A stretch of DNA of 64,000 nucleotides, taken from the NCBI RefSeq assembly GCF_002554705.1, contig NZ_PDEP01000011.1, positions 91,687-155,686 of the forward strand, given 5' to 3'. This stretch comes from Longimonas halophila. Its GTDB lineage: Bacteria > Bacteroidota > Rhodothermia > Rhodothermales > Salinibacteraceae. Shown in pieces: positions 19,239 through 27,885 of this stretch (within the stretch, counting starts at the first letter, position 1; every line of letters starts with the position of its first letter). The notes beneath the pieces are model-generated. The model did no database searches, had not been told where the DNA came from, and saw only the letters and a program-made list of their open reading frames with translations. Made by a program: the position numbers and the translations under genes.

Positions 19239-20831
19239 TCAGTTTGATGCGTCGTCGCCAGAGGCATCGTCGTCGGTATCAGAGTCAGGGTCGGCATCGG
19301 AGTCATCAGCCGACTTGATTACCCCCACGGTGCGGTTGCTACGGGTGAAGGTCTCTTCGGCGACGCGCTGCACATCTTCGGCGGTGACCGCCTCTACGGC
19401 GTCCACGTCTTCAAAGACGGTGCGCCAGTCGCCGGTAAGTGATTCCATAGCTGCAAACTGCCGGGCCAGGCCCATATTCGAGTTGAGCTGCCGGACCAGG
19501 TTGGCTCGTACGCGCGTCTTAGCACGCTCCAGCTCTTCGGGGGTGATGCCTTCGTCGATCAGGCGGTCGAGCTCGTCATAGATGGACTGCTCGATAGCCT
19601 CGGGAGACACGTCGCGGTTGGGTACGCCTATAAGTGCGAAGAGCGTGGGGTATTTGCTTCCCGGAAAGCTGGGAATGGACTGCACCTGCAGCGCTTCTCC
19701 AGTATCCACCATCGACTGATAGAGGCGGCTGGTGCGGCCCTGCGTAAGCACGTCTTGCAGGACGCGGTACACCGGAGCATCTGGGCTGCGCATGCTGTCG
19801 CGGTGGTAGCCCACGAGCACAAACGGCTGTGAATCTTCAACGAGTGTAACGCGGCGTTCGCCAGGCTGCTCGGGTTCTTCGGTCATTACAGGAAGCGGGG
19901 GCTCCCCGGCAGGCAGGCGAGAAAAGTACTGCTCAGCGAGGTCGCGCGCTTCGTCGGGGTCTACATCGCCCGCCATCGCAATGGTCAGGTTGTTGGCCTG
20001 ATAGTATTTTTCGAAGAACGCCTCGGCTTCTGTAATAGAGAGCGTCTCCAGGTCCGACATGTGCCCAATGACCGGGTTGCCATACGGATGCGCTTTGAAG
20101 GCAGCAGCCACAAACTCTTCGAGCAGCCGTCCGGTGGGGTTCGACTCGGTGCGCTGGCGGCGCTCCTCCATGACTACATCGCGTTCGGTGTAAAACTCGC
20201 GAAAGACGGGATAGAGGAAACGCTCCGACTCCGTTGCAAAGAAGAGTTCAATCTTGTTGGCAGGCAGGCTATACAGATAGCCTGTCGCATCGGCACTGGT
20301 AAACGCGTTGAGCCCGTTCGCGCCCTCGCGTTCCAACAGTCCATCGAAGGCTCCGGCGTCGATATACGACTCTGCTTCTTCCTGGGCGGTCTCGAACTCG
20401 GCTTGCAGCGATGCAATGCGAGCCGAATCGGCCTGCGGGGGGGCCTGCGCTCGCAGCAGCTCCTGGTAGGTGGCTTCCATCGCGTCGATGGCAGCTACCT
20501 CCTGCTCAATGTTCTGTGTGCCGATGCGCGTGGTGCCCTTAAACGCCATGTGCTCAAACATATGAGCAATGCCTGTTTGGCCCGATGGCTCATCAACGGA
20601 GCCTACATCAGCGTAGGTATGAAAGGACACAACCGGCGCCTCGGGACGCTCAATGACGACGAACGTGAGGCCGTTGTCGAGTGTGAAGGTCGTAACACGG
20701 TCTTCGAATTGCTGGAGCAGGTCTTGCGACGTGCCCACCTGCGGGCCTATGCTGGCCCATGTGCCAATGGCAATGAGCAACGCTGCCCACAGCATGCGCA
20801 AGGGACGCGAGGAGGGTGTTGAGGAAGTCAT
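19239..20831 (-). CDS. Zinc-dependent M16 family peptidase
   Basis: A 530-residue exported metallopeptidase. The N-terminus carries a hydrophobic segment (LRMLWAALLIAIGTWASIG), a signal peptide or anchor. The inverted zinc motif is GIAHMFEHMAFKGT with His90, Glu93 (catalytic) and His94; the downstream zinc Glu is probably in YTERDVVMEERRQR. A long charged helical insert (about 110-165) separates the two, as in many Bacteroidota M16 enzymes. Its C-terminal tail is very rich in Asp and Ser. It is followed in the same direction by a non-catalytic M16 homologue, the usual arrangement in which one subunit has the metal and the other completes the chamber. Confidence 0.92.
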   Translation of the reverse strand: MTSSTPSSRPLRMLWAALLIAIGTWASIGPQVGTSQDLLQQFEDRVTTFTLDNGLTFVVIERPEAPVVSFHTYADVGSVDEPSGQTGIAHMFEHMAFKGTTRIGTQNIEQEVAAIDAMEATYQELLRAQAPPQADSARIASLQAEFETAQEEAESYIDAGAFDGLLEREGANGLNAFTSADATGYLYSLPANKIELFFATESERFLYPVFREFYTERDVVMEERRQRTESNPTGRLLEEFVAAAFKAHPYGNPVIGHMSDLETLSITEAEAFFEKYYQANNLTIAMAGDVDPDEARDLAEQYFSRLPAGEPPLPVMTEEPEQPGERRVTLVEDSQPFVLVGYHRDSMRSPDAPVYRVLQDVLTQGRTSRLYQSMVDTGEALQVQSIPSFPGSKYPTLFALIGVPNRDVSPEAIEQSIYDELDRLIDEGITPEELERAKTRVRANLVRQLNSNMGLARQFAAMESLTGDWRTVFEDVDAVEAVTAEDVQRVAEETFTRSNRTVGVIKSADDSDADPDSDTDDDASGDDASN

Positions 20832-21334
20832 GAAGAAAGGGGGCCTCGTGGGAGAATCAGCAGCGGCGATTAGGGGGGCGCATTTAAGGCATGCACCGTC
20901 GTCATTACGAAACGCTGTTGGAGATTGTTACAGCCTGTAACAGCGAGCAACATTAAGCTGTAGGGCACGCTGTATTTGAGCCGTGAAAAAGCATGATCGG
21001 GGGCTGGCGTGTCCCCTGATGCGTTACTGCATCTGTTTAAGACATCGGGAGTCCACAAACAGATACGCACAACAGCCGTTATCGCACGGTTGACATCAAC
21101 CGTTGCGAATCTGCTGAAGCGACCAGATGGCGTAGATCTTGTTGTGTATCGGTGTCTGGTTTGTGCATGAGTGCCAACTGCATCAGGGGCAACACAGCAA
21201 CTGATGGAAGAGCGTGCATTCGATGGGGCAGATATCCGTATCCTTTTGCCCCCCGCCGCGTATCGTGCTCCATACACGAGATATCAAAACCCAATAAGTA
21301 TACATACAGCCAAAATAAGCGTAACGATCTGCCT
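20832..21334. other. Divergent intergenic region
   Basis: This 503-base gap lies between the leftward M16 peptidase and the rightward DUF493 gene. It is less GC-rich than its surroundings. Frames that cross it have no protein-like pattern. It should hold promoters for both sides; I see no repeat or RNA gene. Confidence 0.5.
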
Positions 21335-21643
21335 ATGAGTCTACTATCGATGGGAAACGGAGCCCTCTCAGACCGACCCGATGGCGATGGGGCGTGGGGG
21401 CGATTCAAAACGCTGCTTGATGAGCAGAACGAGTGGCCTACGCGCTACACCTTCAAGTTTATTGTGCCAGCCGAGCAGCTTGACGAGGTGAAAGCCGTGT
21501 TTGGGGGCCATCCGGTGCGGGTTCGCGAATCGAGTAAAGGCACGTACAAAAGCGTGACAGCCCGCGTACAAATGGCGTCCAGCGAGGCTGTTGTAGACAT
21601 ATACAAAGAGGCGTCCTCCATCGAGGGGATTATTCCGCTGTAG
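21335..21643 (+). CDS. DUF493 (YbeD-like) family protein
   Basis: A 102-residue protein with the alpha-beta ferredoxin-like pattern of DUF493/YbeD: YTFKFIVPAEQLDEVKAVF, then a strand with KGTYKSVTARVQMASSEAVVDIYKEAS (read in two parts) and the closing IEGIIPL. The C-terminal VDIYKEASSIEGI is a strong family signature. The function is unsettled. It may act as a small regulatory or ligand-binding domain, since YbeD sits beside lipoate genes in enterics; there is no lipoate gene here. The ATG at 21335 is chosen; an internal Met six codons on is an alternative. Confidence 0.85.
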   Translation: MSLLSMGNGALSDRPDGDGAWGRFKTLLDEQNEWPTRYTFKFIVPAEQLDEVKAVFGGHPVRVRESSKGTYKSVTARVQMASSEAVVDIYKEASSIEGIIPL

Positions 21644-21684
21644 GCTGTTGTATGTGTCCGTATCCGCGTGTGGCGTGTGCAAAT

Positions 21685-21705
21685 GCAAAACGTGGTTTGC
21701 TTTTT
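21685..21705 (+). terminator. Possible weak terminator after the DUF493 gene
   Basis: A short stem GCAAA/TTTGC with a C-G extension is followed directly by five Ts, 42 bases past the stop. The stem is weak but the T-run placement is right for an intrinsic terminator. Confidence 0.4.
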
Positions 21706-21841
21706 GCGCCTACCGTAAACAGTTAGACCACCTACTATCGTAAGAAGGGACGCAGGTCCACTGTAGTACGCCGCTGCGCCCTAATCGCCAAACGTGGGAG
21801 AGGTTTACATTCTGCCCACCACGTTGCCAATATTTTTGCTA

Positions 21842-23695
21842 ATGTCGCGCAATGCTCTTTACACGCTTGGTTATGTAACTGCCTACGTAGCACTGTTTGT
21901 GCTTGTTGAATGGGCCGGATATGTGCCAAGTACGGTATCGGTGGTCCCGACGTGGCATGCTGCTTCTGGGCTCCACCTGGCGTTGGCATTGCTTGTACCT
22001 GCATGGGTTGCAGGGCTTGCTATTGCTGTAGCTACTGGGGTTGAACTTGTGTTCATGCCGGCAATGTTGCCCGCGTGGGGCATTGGGGGCATGGCCGTTG
22101 TGTACGGTGGGGCGTACGTGGCGGCAGCACGAACCATGCAGCGCTACTTTGTCCCCCCACTGGCGTCGTTGCACACGGCTCGCGCGTTCTTGATAGGAGC
22201 GCTGGTATTTCCAGTGGTGCTGGCCGCTTTCAGCACCAGCGTCTTTATTGCAATGGGAGTACCGGGCTTTGGGTGGGAAACGTGGGGCACACTCGCAACC
22301 CGATGGGCACTGGCAGACAGCGCAGGCATCTTGACGGTGGCCCCGCTGGGGGCGCTGCTGGGGTGGTCGGTGCACCCGGCGTACGAAGACCGCGGTATCA
22401 ACTGGATCGAATGGGTGCCATCGGCTCCTGTAGATCGCCTGATATATGTGCTGGAGTGGGGAATTGTACTCCTTGCGCTGTATGGAGCGTTCTTTGTCCC
22501 GTCACTGCATCCGCCACAGTACTATATCTGCTTTCTTCCGGTGCTGTGGATTGCGCTGCGGCATGGGCTTCCGGCTACCTCGGTCGCGGTGTTTGCGATT
22601 ACGCTGGGCATCTCGCTGTTACAAGCCACAGGCGGATACCCAACCAGTGCGGTGGGCGAGCAGCTATTTCTGATCGTGTTGGCTGCTGCCGGGCTGCTGG
22701 TTGGCATGCTCATCTCCGAGCGCAACCGCGCCCAGTCGGTGCTTGCCGAAGCTGGAAAACGCTTGCGGGGCTATCTGCCTCCAGAAGCCGTACCCCCTGT
22801 TCCTCCTACGCATCGTCCGTCGGCCTCGTCGGCGCATGTGCTGGAGCAGAACACCGACCTGCTGGCAACGACGGCCGACCAGATTGCGGCGCTCAACCAT
22901 GAACTGCAGGCTTCGCAGGAGCGGCTGCAAAACACGTTGGCTGCCACCAACCGTATGATGTCGATCCTTTCGCACGATCTTAAGAACCCGCTGGTCGGGA
23001 TCCGCGGGCTGGCTGAGGTGCTTACCGAGCGCGACGGCCGGTCTGAGCGGGAAATGCGCATGTTACGTCTCATCCAGCAATCTTCCCAGCAAGCGCTCGA
23101 CATGGTCGAAAATCTGCTGATGTGGAGCCGCCTCGATACCAACAAAATGGATGTTGACCCGCACCGCGTTGGGCTGCATATGATGGTCGAGGAATGCTTT
23201 ACGTTGCTGGGCGGGGCGGCGCAGCACAAGCGCATTGAACTGGCAAACGAGGTGCCTACAACCCTGCAGGTGTACGTTGACCCGCGTATGGTAACCATTG
23301 CGCTGCGCAATTTTCTGTCGAATGCAATTAAGTTTACTGGTTCTGGGGGACGGGCTGCCGTTTCGGCTGCGCCGGTAAACAAAAGCTGGGTGCTTGTGGC
23401 GGTATCCGACACCGGTGTTGGCCTCAGCAAAGAAGCACAGCAGAAGTTGTTCTCCTCCTCGTCAGGAATGCGCTCGGTACCTGGTACCGATGGCGAATTG
23501 GGGACCGGGCTTGGGCTCCAGTTGTGCGAGGAGATGATTCACCGTCATCAGGGTACGGTATGGGTAGAAAGTACCCTTGAGAAGGGGACAATATTCTATT
23601 TTACCATTCCTCGCGAACCGGGTGTGTCGAGTTCGCCAGATGCAACGACCCTTCAGGCTGATATGCCAGATAGACTTGCTGCGCTACATGCCTAA
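21842..23695 (+). CDS. Membrane sensor histidine kinase with MASE1-like N-terminus
   Basis: A 617-residue kinase. The N-terminal ~300 residues contain about eight hydrophobic helices in a MASE1-like arrangement (for example GWETWGTLATRWALADSAGILTVAP split over about 155-180), an integral-membrane sensing domain. A coiled linker then leads to the HisKA box SILSHDLKNPLVGIRG with the phospho-accepting His. The ATPase domain has NFLSNAIKFT (N box), DTGVGLS (G1) and GTGLGLQLCEEMI (G2). The ATG at 21842 is preferred; an in-frame GTG at 21794 would add 16 residues. No response regulator is next to it, so it is an orphan. The signal is unknown. Confidence 0.9.
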   Translation: MSRNALYTLGYVTAYVALFVLVEWAGYVPSTVSVVPTWHAASGLHLALALLVPAWVAGLAIAVATGVELVFMPAMLPAWGIGGMAVVYGGAYVAAARTMQRYFVPPLASLHTARAFLIGALVFPVVLAAFSTSVFIAMGVPGFGWETWGTLATRWALADSAGILTVAPLGALLGWSVHPAYEDRGINWIEWVPSAPVDRLIYVLEWGIVLLALYGAFFVPSLHPPQYYICFLPVLWIALRHGLPATSVAVFAITLGISLLQATGGYPTSAVGEQLFLIVLAAAGLLVGMLISERNRAQSVLAEAGKRLRGYLPPEAVPPVPPTHRPSASSAHVLEQNTDLLATTADQIAALNHELQASQERLQNTLAATNRMMSILSHDLKNPLVGIRGLAEVLTERDGRSEREMRMLRLIQQSSQQALDMVENLLMWSRLDTNKMDVDPHRVGLHMMVEECFTLLGGAAQHKRIELANEVPTTLQVYVDPRMVTIALRNFLSNAIKFTGSGGRAAVSAAPVNKSWVLVAVSDTGVGLSKEAQQKLFSSSSGMRSVPGTDGELGTGLGLQLCEEMIHRHQGTVWVESTLEKGTIFYFTIPREPGVSSSPDATTLQADMPDRLAALHA

Positions 23696-23906
23696 CCAGC
23701 GATAGCAGCGCCCTTCTTGTGCCGAGTCCGCATCAATTCTGTGAAGTGCTGTCGGTTGTGCATCTTATTGACCTGTTGTGGCGTGCTTGTTGTCCCTGTA
23801 AAAGCATGCGCACGCCACCGCGGCAGTTCGCACCCCACATGCTCCGCAAGGCGAGTGCGTCCTTTAACACACGCCCTCCTTACTTATCAAGCAGTCCCCC
23901 AATTGT

Positions 23907-24677
23907 ATGACCAGTCGACTTTCACTATTTGTTATTGCTGCGGCTCTGTTGTTTACCGGATGCGCCAGCGCGGGTGCGGTCGAGTCGCCCTCGGCACCTT
24001 CTGAGGCGCAAGCCGACGACCCCGAACCGCCTGTCGTTATGACAACGGAAGCAGCAACCCTCGATGACGCACTTGCGACTGCAGATGCCCTTGCAAGTGA
24101 CTTGAACAACTACGAAGACCAGCGTGCGCAGACAACCAACCAGTTAGAAGAGGCCACGAGTCAGGCGCTGAATGCGCTTGAAAATGCCCCCTCAACCGAG
24201 GCTGTTCGCGAAGCAACGCGCGCCTGGCGCGAAGACTGGGACGCCGTGCGCGAAGAGGTCGACCTGCTGGCTACGCGATACGCCGAGGTGGCAGCGCGTA
24301 CCGTAGGATACTTCCACCATCTCGACGCACAAACGGCAAACATCTCCAACGCCGACCTTCGCGCTGAAGAGCAGGAACGCAACGACGAGATTCATGAGTC
24401 GTGGCGTAGCACAGCCAGCGAAGCCACGCATGCGTTGCGCACCCTGCGGGCCAACTTGAAAAACGGCGACGACCTGTACGTGACGATGCTGAATGCCTCG
24501 CTGCGTTCCGGGTTTGACACGCATGTAGAGCGCCTGCGTGCCCTTGGCGAAGAGACGCATGCTGCGCTGGAATCGCTGGAGTCCATTACGTCGGAAGGCG
24601 AAGCACTGGTCGGGTCGCTCGACGAGCCGTCGTCCGACTCTTCTGCGTCGGATGATGCAGCGTCGTCTAACGAGTAA
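23907..24677 (+). CDS. Predicted lipoprotein, helical/coiled coil
   Basis: A 256-residue exported lipoprotein. The signal sequence MTSRLSLFVIAAALL ends in the lipobox FTGC, so Cys19 should be lipidated. A Pro/Glu-rich spacer then gives way to a long alpha-helical region (about 48-240) rich in Ala, Glu and Arg with heptad character. The acidic Ser/Asp tail ends ASSNE. I do not recognise a family. It follows the sensor kinase by 211 bases on the same strand and precedes a strong terminator. Confidence 0.75.
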   Translation: MTSRLSLFVIAAALLFTGCASAGAVESPSAPSEAQADDPEPPVVMTTEAATLDDALATADALASDLNNYEDQRAQTTNQLEEATSQALNALENAPSTEAVREATRAWREDWDAVREEVDLLATRYAEVAARTVGYFHHLDAQTANISNADLRAEEQERNDEIHESWRSTASEATHALRTLRANLKNGDDLYVTMLNASLRSGFDTHVERLRALGEETHAALESLESITSEGEALVGSLDEPSSDSSASDDAASSNE

Positions 24678-24769
24678 CCTTGATGCTGTTAGGAGCCTGA
24701 AGGGAGCGCCGCACGGTTGCCTCCCACCAGATCTGTAATTGGCAGACAGACATCCTGCACATTACGCAC

Positions 24770-24807
24770 GCGCCCCGGGGCTGTAGCAGGCCCGGGGCGC
24801 TTTTGTT
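24770..24807 (+). terminator. Strong intrinsic terminator
   Basis: Perfect 10-bp arms GCGCCCCGGG and CCCGGGGCGC around an 11-base loop, followed by TTTTGTT. It lies 93 bases past the lipoprotein gene and closes that transcript. On the opposite strand there is no T-run. Confidence 0.9.
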
Positions 24808-24857
24808 GTGTGGAAGGGTATGAGACGTTGTGATGAGGCTGCAGGAAGGGCGAAGAG

Positions 24858-25778
24858 TTATGCGTGGGCAATGCGGTTGAGCGCATGCCGTACCTGCTGG
24901 GCATACGTACCGCCAAAGTGGTTGAGATGGTTGATAAGGTGGTACAGGTTGTACACCGTGGCGCGAAGAGCAGCACCCGGCTCCAGAGGCCATGTGGCTT
25001 GATAAGCATCTCGAAACGCATCGTCAAAGCCGCCGAAGAGGTCGGTCATGGCCAAGTCTACCTCGCGGTGTCCGTAGTACACGGCCGGGTCGATGAGGGC
25101 GGGGCTGCCCGTGGCTGCAGACATGACGTTGCCGCGCCACAGATCGCCATGTACGAGCGAAGCAGGAGGATCGTTGGGGAGAAGCGTGGGGAGCCGTTCG
25201 AGAACACGGTCGAGCAGAGCATCCCAGTCGGCAGACCAGCGGTTGCGGGCGCGGGCGTGCTCCACCTGTGGCTGTAGGCGCTGCGTGCGGAAGAACGCAG
25301 CCCAATTGGTGGTGCGCGGATTGGCTTGCGGCAGCCGCCCAATGTGGTTGTCTACCCGAAAGCCGTACTGCGAATCGGTGTGGCGGTGCAGCACGGCAAG
25401 GGCCTCTCCAAAATCTGCATCGAAGGTGGGCGGGGGCGGCCCTGTCTCGATCCATTCCATGAGCAGAAAGCCAGGACGCTCATCGGTTTCAGGCTGGGTC
25501 GCCACGACCTCGGGAATCCGAAACGGGGTGTCGGGGGTGGCCAGCGCATGGAGGCCGGCGGCTTCACCTGCAAAGGTGCGCGCCACGGTGCCGCGCCCCC
25601 ACTTTAGGAAAAACAGTCCGGCAGTTGTATCCAGTTGGGAGGCATGGGCAATGCATCCGCCCGACACCGGTGTAGCCGTGCGTAGCTCAGCACCAAGGGT
25701 GTCAGCGAGCGCCTGTCGCAGCGCCGGTTCATCGGCAAAAAGAGCGGTGTTAGACGGCGACGGGTCTGCGCTGCTCAT
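24858..25778 (-). CDS. Fructosamine kinase family protein
   Basis: A 306-residue protein of the fructosamine-3-kinase/ribulosamine-kinase family, which phosphorylates sugar adducts on protein amines so that they fall off (deglycation). The first domain has TPVSGGCIAHASQL and FFLKWG (ATP-binding Lys). The catalytic loop is LVHGDLWRGNVM and the metal Asp lies in ALIDPAVYYGHREVDLAM, all family-typical. Its start codon overlaps the stop of the upstream phosphatase gene (ATGA type, bases 25775-25778), so the two are translationally coupled; pairing with an LMW phosphatase is a known arrangement for bacterial FN3K genes. Confidence 0.93.
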   Translation of the reverse strand: MSSADPSPSNTALFADEPALRQALADTLGAELRTATPVSGGCIAHASQLDTTAGLFFLKWGRGTVARTFAGEAAGLHALATPDTPFRIPEVVATQPETDERPGFLLMEWIETGPPPPTFDADFGEALAVLHRHTDSQYGFRVDNHIGRLPQANPRTTNWAAFFRTQRLQPQVEHARARNRWSADWDALLDRVLERLPTLLPNDPPASLVHGDLWRGNVMSAATGSPALIDPAVYYGHREVDLAMTDLFGGFDDAFRDAYQATWPLEPGAALRATVYNLYHLINHLNHFGGTYAQQVRHALNRIAHA

Positions 25779-26278
25779 GCGGCTTGGGGCGTAAGGTCAT
25801 ATTCGTCGATAAGGCGCTCGAGCAGCACCTCGGCGGTGCGGTCCACGATCTGGTAGACGTGCTCGAATCCTTCTTTACCGCCCTGATAAGGATCGGGCAC
25901 TTGGTAGTTGCCGGGCTTGGGGTCGAGCTCGCGAAAGAGGCGCACCTTGCCGCTGTAGGCGTCGTTTTCGTCGAGGTAAAGCACATCGTTGAGGTTGCTC
26001 TTGTCCATCACGAAGATGTGATCGTACGCCTCCAGGTCGGCCGGTTGAAACTGCGAGGCGCGATGGTCTTCGATGGAGAGCCCGTGCTTGCGAGCCGTTT
26101 CGCGCATGCGTCCATCGGCCTTGCTGCCCACGTGCCAGTCGCCTGTGCCCGAGGAGTCGATCTCGAATGCATCGGCCAGGCCCTGAGCCTCTACCTTCTC
26201 GCGAAACAGCCCCTCGGCAAGTGGGCTGCGGCAGATGTTACCCAGGCATACGAATTGGATGCGGATGGGAGTGTCCAT
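25775..26278 (-). CDS. Low-molecular-weight protein tyrosine phosphatase
   Basis: A 167-residue cytoplasmic phosphatase. The P-loop FVCLGNICRSPLAEG gives the CX5R site with nucleophile Cys11 and Arg17. The general acid Asp is in VPDPYQGG, with the Tyr that follows it in the usual place. The ATG at 26278 places the P-loop ten residues from the N-terminus, as in the family; a longer frame to 26359 is not supported. Its stop overlaps the fructosamine kinase start. Together they may release phosphorylated glycation products, or the phosphatase may act on protein tyrosines; the sequence does not distinguish these. Confidence 0.93.
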   Translation of the reverse strand: MDTPIRIQFVCLGNICRSPLAEGLFREKVEAQGLADAFEIDSSGTGDWHVGSKADGRMRETARKHGLSIEDHRASQFQPADLEAYDHIFVMDKSNLNDVLYLDENDAYSGKVRLFRELDPKPGNYQVPDPYQGGKEGFEHVYQIVDRTAEVLLERLIDEYDLTPQAA

Positions 26279-26427
26279 ATCACACAGCAAACGGTTGATG
26301 CGAAAACAAGAGGCCCTGCCCAACGGCAGAACGCGCGCAACGGAAACACCGCTGCGCATGCGATGCTTTACGACACGCCGTCCCGCATTGTGCCCACCGT
26401 TCCCCCGCCGCTTTGGCGCTGCCCGTT

Positions 26428-27795
26428 ATGGCTGAGCTCGACCTGTTTAGCACTGCGTCGTCTGATGCATCTGACAATTCCACTAACGACACGCCAAACG
26501 AGGACGCGCCGAACGACGCATCCGGCAATGACTCTGCATCCCGCAGCACCTCGAACGGGCACACGCCTTCCCGTGCCTCGGTGCAGACGGTCACCGAGTT
26601 GGCGCAGCGCCTTCAGAGTGCGGTGGAAACGACGGTGGGCACGGTAACGGTGGAGGGCGAGCTCTCAAACTTTAAGCGCGCGGCGTCGGGCCACTGCTAC
26701 TTTTCGATTAAGGATGAGGAGGCGCAGCTGCGGTGCGTGATGTGGCGGTACCAGACGAAGAACATCTACTTCAGCCCAAAAGACGGGCAGCAGGTGCGTC
26801 TTACGGGCAAGGCCACGGTGTACCCGAAGCGTGGACAGTTGCAGCTGATGGCGACGCGGCTGGAGCGAGCGGGACGCGGGGCCAAGCAGGCCGAGTATGA
26901 GCGCCTAAAGCGCACGCTCAAGGCCGAGGGGCTGTTCGACGATGAACGGAAGCAGCCGCTGCCTCCGTTTCCACGGATGGTAGGCGTGATTACCTCAGGC
27001 GAGGGCGCCGCCATCGAAGACATCCGCTCGGTGCTGGCACGCCGCTACCCGCTGGCCGATGTGGTGCTGTGTCCGGTGCCCGTGCAGGGAATTGACGCGC
27101 CCGCCGCGCTCACCAACGCCATCAACGCGTTTAGTGGGCTGGACGCCGATCATCCGCAGCGCCCGGATGTGCTCATCATAGGGCGCGGCGGCGGCTCGGC
27201 CGAGGATCTGTGGGCGTTCAATGAGGAGCCGGTAGCGCGGGCGCTGGCGGCGTGTACTGTACCAACGATCAGCGCGGTGGGCCACGAAACGGACACCTCG
27301 ATCACTGATTTTGTGGCCGATCGCACGGCGGCGACTCCGTCAATGGCTGCGGAAATTGCGGTACCCGACCAGCAGGCGCTGCGCACGCAGGTTCGCGCGC
27401 TGCACGAGCAGATGCGCGGGCCGCTCGCTCGGCGGATACGGCGCTACCGGCAGACCGTGGAGCGGCTACAGAATACACGCGCGCTGCATTCGCCGCGCTA
27501 CCAGGTTGAGCAGCACCGGCAGCACCTCGACCACATCGTGGAACGACTGGATCGCGCTATGCGGGCGCGAGCCGATCGGTTGCGCACACGCGTCCAAACT
27601 GCCCAGCAGCGCCTGCGCAGTGCCGATCCGCAGCGGCCCATGCAGCACGGCTTTGCCCTGGTTACACAGCAGGGCGAGCCCGTGACGCGTGCTGCCGACC
27701 TGGACCCCGACGTGCCCGTTGCGCTCCGCTTTCGAGACGGCACGCGACAGGCCACGGTGCACGCCCCGAGTGATGCTCCCGCCGATAGCGAGTAG
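26428..27795 (+). CDS. xseA: Exodeoxyribonuclease VII large subunit
   Basis: A 455-residue catalytic subunit of ExoVII, which degrades single-stranded DNA to oligonucleotides. After an acidic disordered start (about 1-50), an OB-fold domain carries VTVEGELSNFKRAASGHCYF. The nuclease domain holds GVITSGEGAAIEDI, RGGGSAEDLWAFNEE and AVGHETDTSITDFVADRTAATPS (split motif), all XseA signatures. A long coiled coil follows, then the short C-terminal HGFALVTQQGEPV. The ATG at 26428 is preferred to an in-frame TTG at 26413. No xseB gene for the small subunit is visible next to it. The N-terminal Asp/Ser-rich extension is longer than in E. coli. Confidence 0.95.
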   Translation: MAELDLFSTASSDASDNSTNDTPNEDAPNDASGNDSASRSTSNGHTPSRASVQTVTELAQRLQSAVETTVGTVTVEGELSNFKRAASGHCYFSIKDEEAQLRCVMWRYQTKNIYFSPKDGQQVRLTGKATVYPKRGQLQLMATRLERAGRGAKQAEYERLKRTLKAEGLFDDERKQPLPPFPRMVGVITSGEGAAIEDIRSVLARRYPLADVVLCPVPVQGIDAPAALTNAINAFSGLDADHPQRPDVLIIGRGGGSAEDLWAFNEEPVARALAACTVPTISAVGHETDTSITDFVADRTAATPSMAAEIAVPDQQALRTQVRALHEQMRGPLARRIRRYRQTVERLQNTRALHSPRYQVEQHRQHLDHIVERLDRAMRARADRLRTRVQTAQQRLRSADPQRPMQHGFALVTQQGEPVTRAADLDPDVPVALRFRDGTRQATVHAPSDAPADSE

Positions 27796-27885
27796 CTTCC
27801 GCATCCCCCAAACGACGCTCGAACGGATGCCCAGGCCGCGCATACACAACGATGCGTTTTCGCTGTCATCTGCTCGCTGCATCGC

